NCBI GenBank assembly: GCA_905235755.1
Contig: CAJONA010000010.1
Coordinates: 1 to 16,072 of the forward strand
Source of the DNA: an uncultured Clostridia bacterium
Lineage (GTDB): Bacteria; Bacillota; Clostridia; Oscillospirales; CAG-272
Direction of reading: 5' to 3'
DNA: 16,072 nt
Shown: piece after piece, positions 15,061-16,072 of the stretch
How positions within the stretch are numbered: the first letter of the stretch is position 1
How the letters are laid out: each line of letters begins with the position of its first letter
Translations under genes and position numbers: made by a program
Notes under the pieces: model-generated
Database searches by the model: none
What the model saw: only the letters and a program-made list of their open reading frames with translations
Told to the model about the DNA's origin: nothing

Positions 15061-15686
15061 CGGCTGTCGTCGTTTGCGCCGACGCGATGTTTTCGCGCAT
15101 GCTGACGCTGTCGCTGTCGTCGCGCGGAGTCGACGCGTTCGCGTATGAGAACGTCGGCGACGCGGCCTCGTGCAAGCCCGACCGCATATTCATCGACGCA
15201 GAGCTTTTTTGCGGTGCGGCAAAACTGCCCGACGGGTGCGACACCGTCATTTTCGGCAGCCGCGACGCGCTCGCGTCGCTCGAAGACGTCGGCGACTGCT
15301 CCGTTTACGAGCGCCCGTTTGACGTCGAGGAGCTTCTCGATACCGTTGTCGGAAAAGCCACCGTCGGAAAGGACGTGTCAAAAACAAAAAAACACGCCTA
15401 CGACGGCCTCAGATTGTACAGTTCGACGCACAGCGCGACGTATCGCGGCGAGCATATTTCTCTTTCAAAAAAAGAATTCGCGCTCCTCGGGCTCCTGCTT
15501 GAAAACAAGGGAGCCGTCGTGTCACGCGACGAAGCGCTGAAAAAGGTGTTCGGCGAGGACGTGGACGCAAAGTCCAACGTCGTCGACGTGTATATAAAAT
15601 ACCTGCGCAAAAAAATAGACGAGCGCTTCGGAATAAAGCTGATCGTATCCGTCAGAAAAAAAGGATATACCGTCAAAACCGACTGA
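15057..15686 (+). CDS. Orphan response regulator with degenerate receiver and OmpR-type winged helix
   Basis: From the ATG at 15057 the product is 209 aa. Residues 1-100 resemble a CheY-like receiver: the phosphoacceptor position is Asp47 (RIFIDAEL), Ser68 sits at the Ser/Thr position, and YERPFDVEELL (84-94) matches YL-KPF-EEL with the conserved lysine replaced by Arg86. The acidic pair after strand 1 is Cys7-Ala8, leaving only Asp9, so magnesium-dependent phosphorylation is doubtful. Residues 115-205 form an OmpR/PhoB winged helix (SLSKKEFALLGLLLENKG, NVVDVYIKYLRKKI, SVRKKGYTV). No histidine kinase is nearby. The ATGA overlap with the topoisomerase gene suggests translational coupling. An alternative ATG at 15015 would add 14 residues within the topoisomerase end; I prefer 15057, where the receiver strand begins. 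Confidence 0.85.
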   Translation: MTAVVVCADAMFSRMLTLSLSSRGVDAFAYENVGDAASCKPDRIFIDAELFCGAAKLPDGCDTVIFGSRDALASLEDVGDCSVYERPFDVEELLDTVVGKATVGKDVSKTKKHAYDGLRLYSSTHSATYRGEHISLSKKEFALLGLLLENKGAVVSRDEALKKVFGEDVDAKSNVVDVYIKYLRKKIDERFGIKLIVSVRKKGYTVKTD

Positions 15687-15711
15687 AAGCCGCCGCAAAG
15701 GCGGCTTTTTT
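15686..15711 (+). terminator. Intrinsic terminator of the topoisomerase/regulator operon
   Basis: AAAGCCGCC (15686-15694) and GGCGGCTTT (15700-15708) form a perfect 9-bp stem with loop GCAAA, followed by T to 15711, six consecutive T in all. It starts on the last base of the response-regulator stop codon, so it should end the operon efficiently. The reverse strand has only a short A/T run and is less likely to act. Confidence 0.92.
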
Positions 15712-15727
15712 CTTGCGCTTGCAAGAA

Positions 15728-15781
15728 TTTTCTCTCGCGCGGCGCTTTTCTCTCGCGCGGCGTTGTTCTCTCGCGCGGCAG
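15728..15781 (+). repeat. Three tandem 18-bp repeats
   Basis: Three units with period exactly 18 begin at 15728, 15746 and 15764. The first two are TTTTCTCTCGCGCGGCGC and TTTTCTCTCGCGCGGCGT; the third begins TGTTCTCTCGCGCGGC. A shortened CGCGAGGC follows. There are no unique spacers, so this is not a CRISPR. The array belongs to the end of repeat copy 2 nearest the response-regulator gene. Confidence 0.85.
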
Positions 15782-15794
15782 CGCGAGGCTCTAT

Positions 15795-15823
15795 GTCCTT
15801 TTCTTTATCTGAAAGAAAAGGAC
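15795..15823. repeat. Hairpin B of repeat copy 2
   Basis: Perfect 12-bp inverted repeat, GTCCTTTTCTTT and AAAGAAAAGGAC, with 5-nt loop ATCTG. It shares the CTTTTCTTT/AAAGAAAAG core with 158-186. The outer pairs differ from copy 1 but still pair. Confidence 0.85.
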
Positions 15824-15934
15824 GAAAAGAAGCAGACCGCTCCAAAGCCGCGGGGCTTGCGGATTGCAGATAAAGCCGAGAGAATACATCGTTTGCCCCC
15901 GATTAAAACGTCGTCGCACTGCTCCTTTGGTTTT

Positions 15935-15958
15935 TCGATTTTGCAACAGCAAAATCGA
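15935..15958. repeat. Hairpin A of repeat copy 2
   Basis: Perfect 10-bp inverted repeat, TCGATTTTGC and GCAAAATCGA, with 4-nt loop AACA. The core equals that of 23-45; two outer pairs have changed together. Confidence 0.85.
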
Positions 15959-16005
15959 CCATCGGAAATGGGCAAAGATCCGTCGAGTTCAAGCCGGAAT
16001 TGAAA

Positions 16006-16035
16006 CGCGTGCCGGATAAGATAAATTTTTGCCAT
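16006..16035 (-). pseudogene. Possible N-terminal remnant of a histidine phosphatase gene
   Basis: The minus-strand frame from the ATG at 16035 begins MAKIYLIRHA, which matches the first strand and catalytic RH of histidine phosphatases of the phosphoglycerate-mutase type (commonly IYLIRHAEAEGN). After this the frame reads FQFRLELDG and then enters repeat copy 2; no further phosphatase motif is seen, and no ribosome site precedes it. It may be a gene start interrupted by the repeat, or chance: the bases also form the arms of the inverted repeat at 16006-16047. Confidence 0.2.
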
Positions 16036-16047
16036 TATCGGCACGCG
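16006..16047. repeat. Long inverted repeat with one bulged base
   Basis: CGCGTGCCGGATAA (16006-16019) pairs with TTATCGGCACGCG (16035-16047) with a single extra G in the left arm and a 15-nt loop. The right arm also pairs downstream: GCACGC (16041-16046), GAT, GCGTGC (16050-16055). The two foldings exclude each other. It lies outside the part of the repeat that can be compared with copy 1. No T-tract follows. Confidence 0.65.
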
Positions 16048-16072
16048 ATGCGTGCAAGATAAGAGAGTCTGT

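Larger units (their letters stand above)
15781..15980 (-). repeat. Palindrome-rich repeat element, copy 2 (inverted relative to copy 1)
   Basis: The reverse complement matches positions 1-200 in the same register (i matches 15981-i). Shared blocks include CGGCTTTATCTGCA, TCTTTTCG, CTTTTCTTTC, TAAAGAA, CATAGAG and TCGCGC. It contains hairpin B at 15795-15823, hairpin A at 15935-15958, and a smaller hairpin AAGCC/GGCTT at 15845-15858. Like copy 1, its GCGCGAG-rich end faces the 3' end of the neighbouring gene. The element lies downstream of the terminator, so read-through from the operon should be limited. No supported coding region. Confidence 0.8.

Noticed and set aside
15728..15790. CRISPR-like array
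   Set aside because: Units are directly adjacent at 18 bp with no spacers and no cas genes nearby.

Overview
The window looks like chromosome from an uncultured or gut-type clostridial Firmicute, possibly Oscillospirales. The grounds are a sporulation-type peptidoglycan gene set, a Gram-positive AddB, the paired radical-SAM/DUF2344 genes, AGGAGG ribosome sites, about half GC, and many Firmicute-style intrinsic signals. This is inference from gene families; there is no rRNA or other taxonomic marker.

Layout. Positions 1 to about 269 are non-coding and hold one copy of a palindrome-rich repeat. From 270 to 2621 (minus strand) lies a three-gene cluster: a two-module peptidoglycan-binding protein, a SpoIID-like protein with three peptidoglycan-binding modules, and a small Ig-like beta protein. 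From 2699 to 10740 (minus strand) a long run of tightly packed genes reads queG-like, an unknown coiled-coil membrane protein, addB, a TIGR03960-type radical SAM protein, a DUF2344 protein, and a SAM methyltransferase. Most junctions overlap or are spaced by only a few bases, so they are probably co-transcribed. Divergent from queG, a strong sigma-A promoter (10767-10795) drives a plus-strand operon: a divergent type IIA topoisomerase (ParE/GyrB-like then ParC/GyrA-like) and a degenerate response regulator coupled to it by an ATGA overlap. A clear intrinsic terminator follows at 15686-15711. The remaining 360 bases hold a second, inverted copy of the left-edge repeat and further hairpins.

Main points of interest. 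(1) addB seems to start at an ACG codon (9201). The first ATG (9153) lies just after the P-loop and would delete it. (2) The TTG start and Shine-Dalgarno of the unknown membrane-protein gene lie inside a perfect 11-bp stem. (3) The two window ends carry inverted copies of one element of about 200 bp. Two hairpins in it have kept pairing through compensatory changes, which suggests selection on structure. (4) The topoisomerase pair keeps its catalytic residues but departs from consensus in several nucleotide-binding motifs. Its quinolone-bridging serine is alanine. (5) The response regulator lacks the acidic pocket and the conserved lysine and has no kinase nearby.
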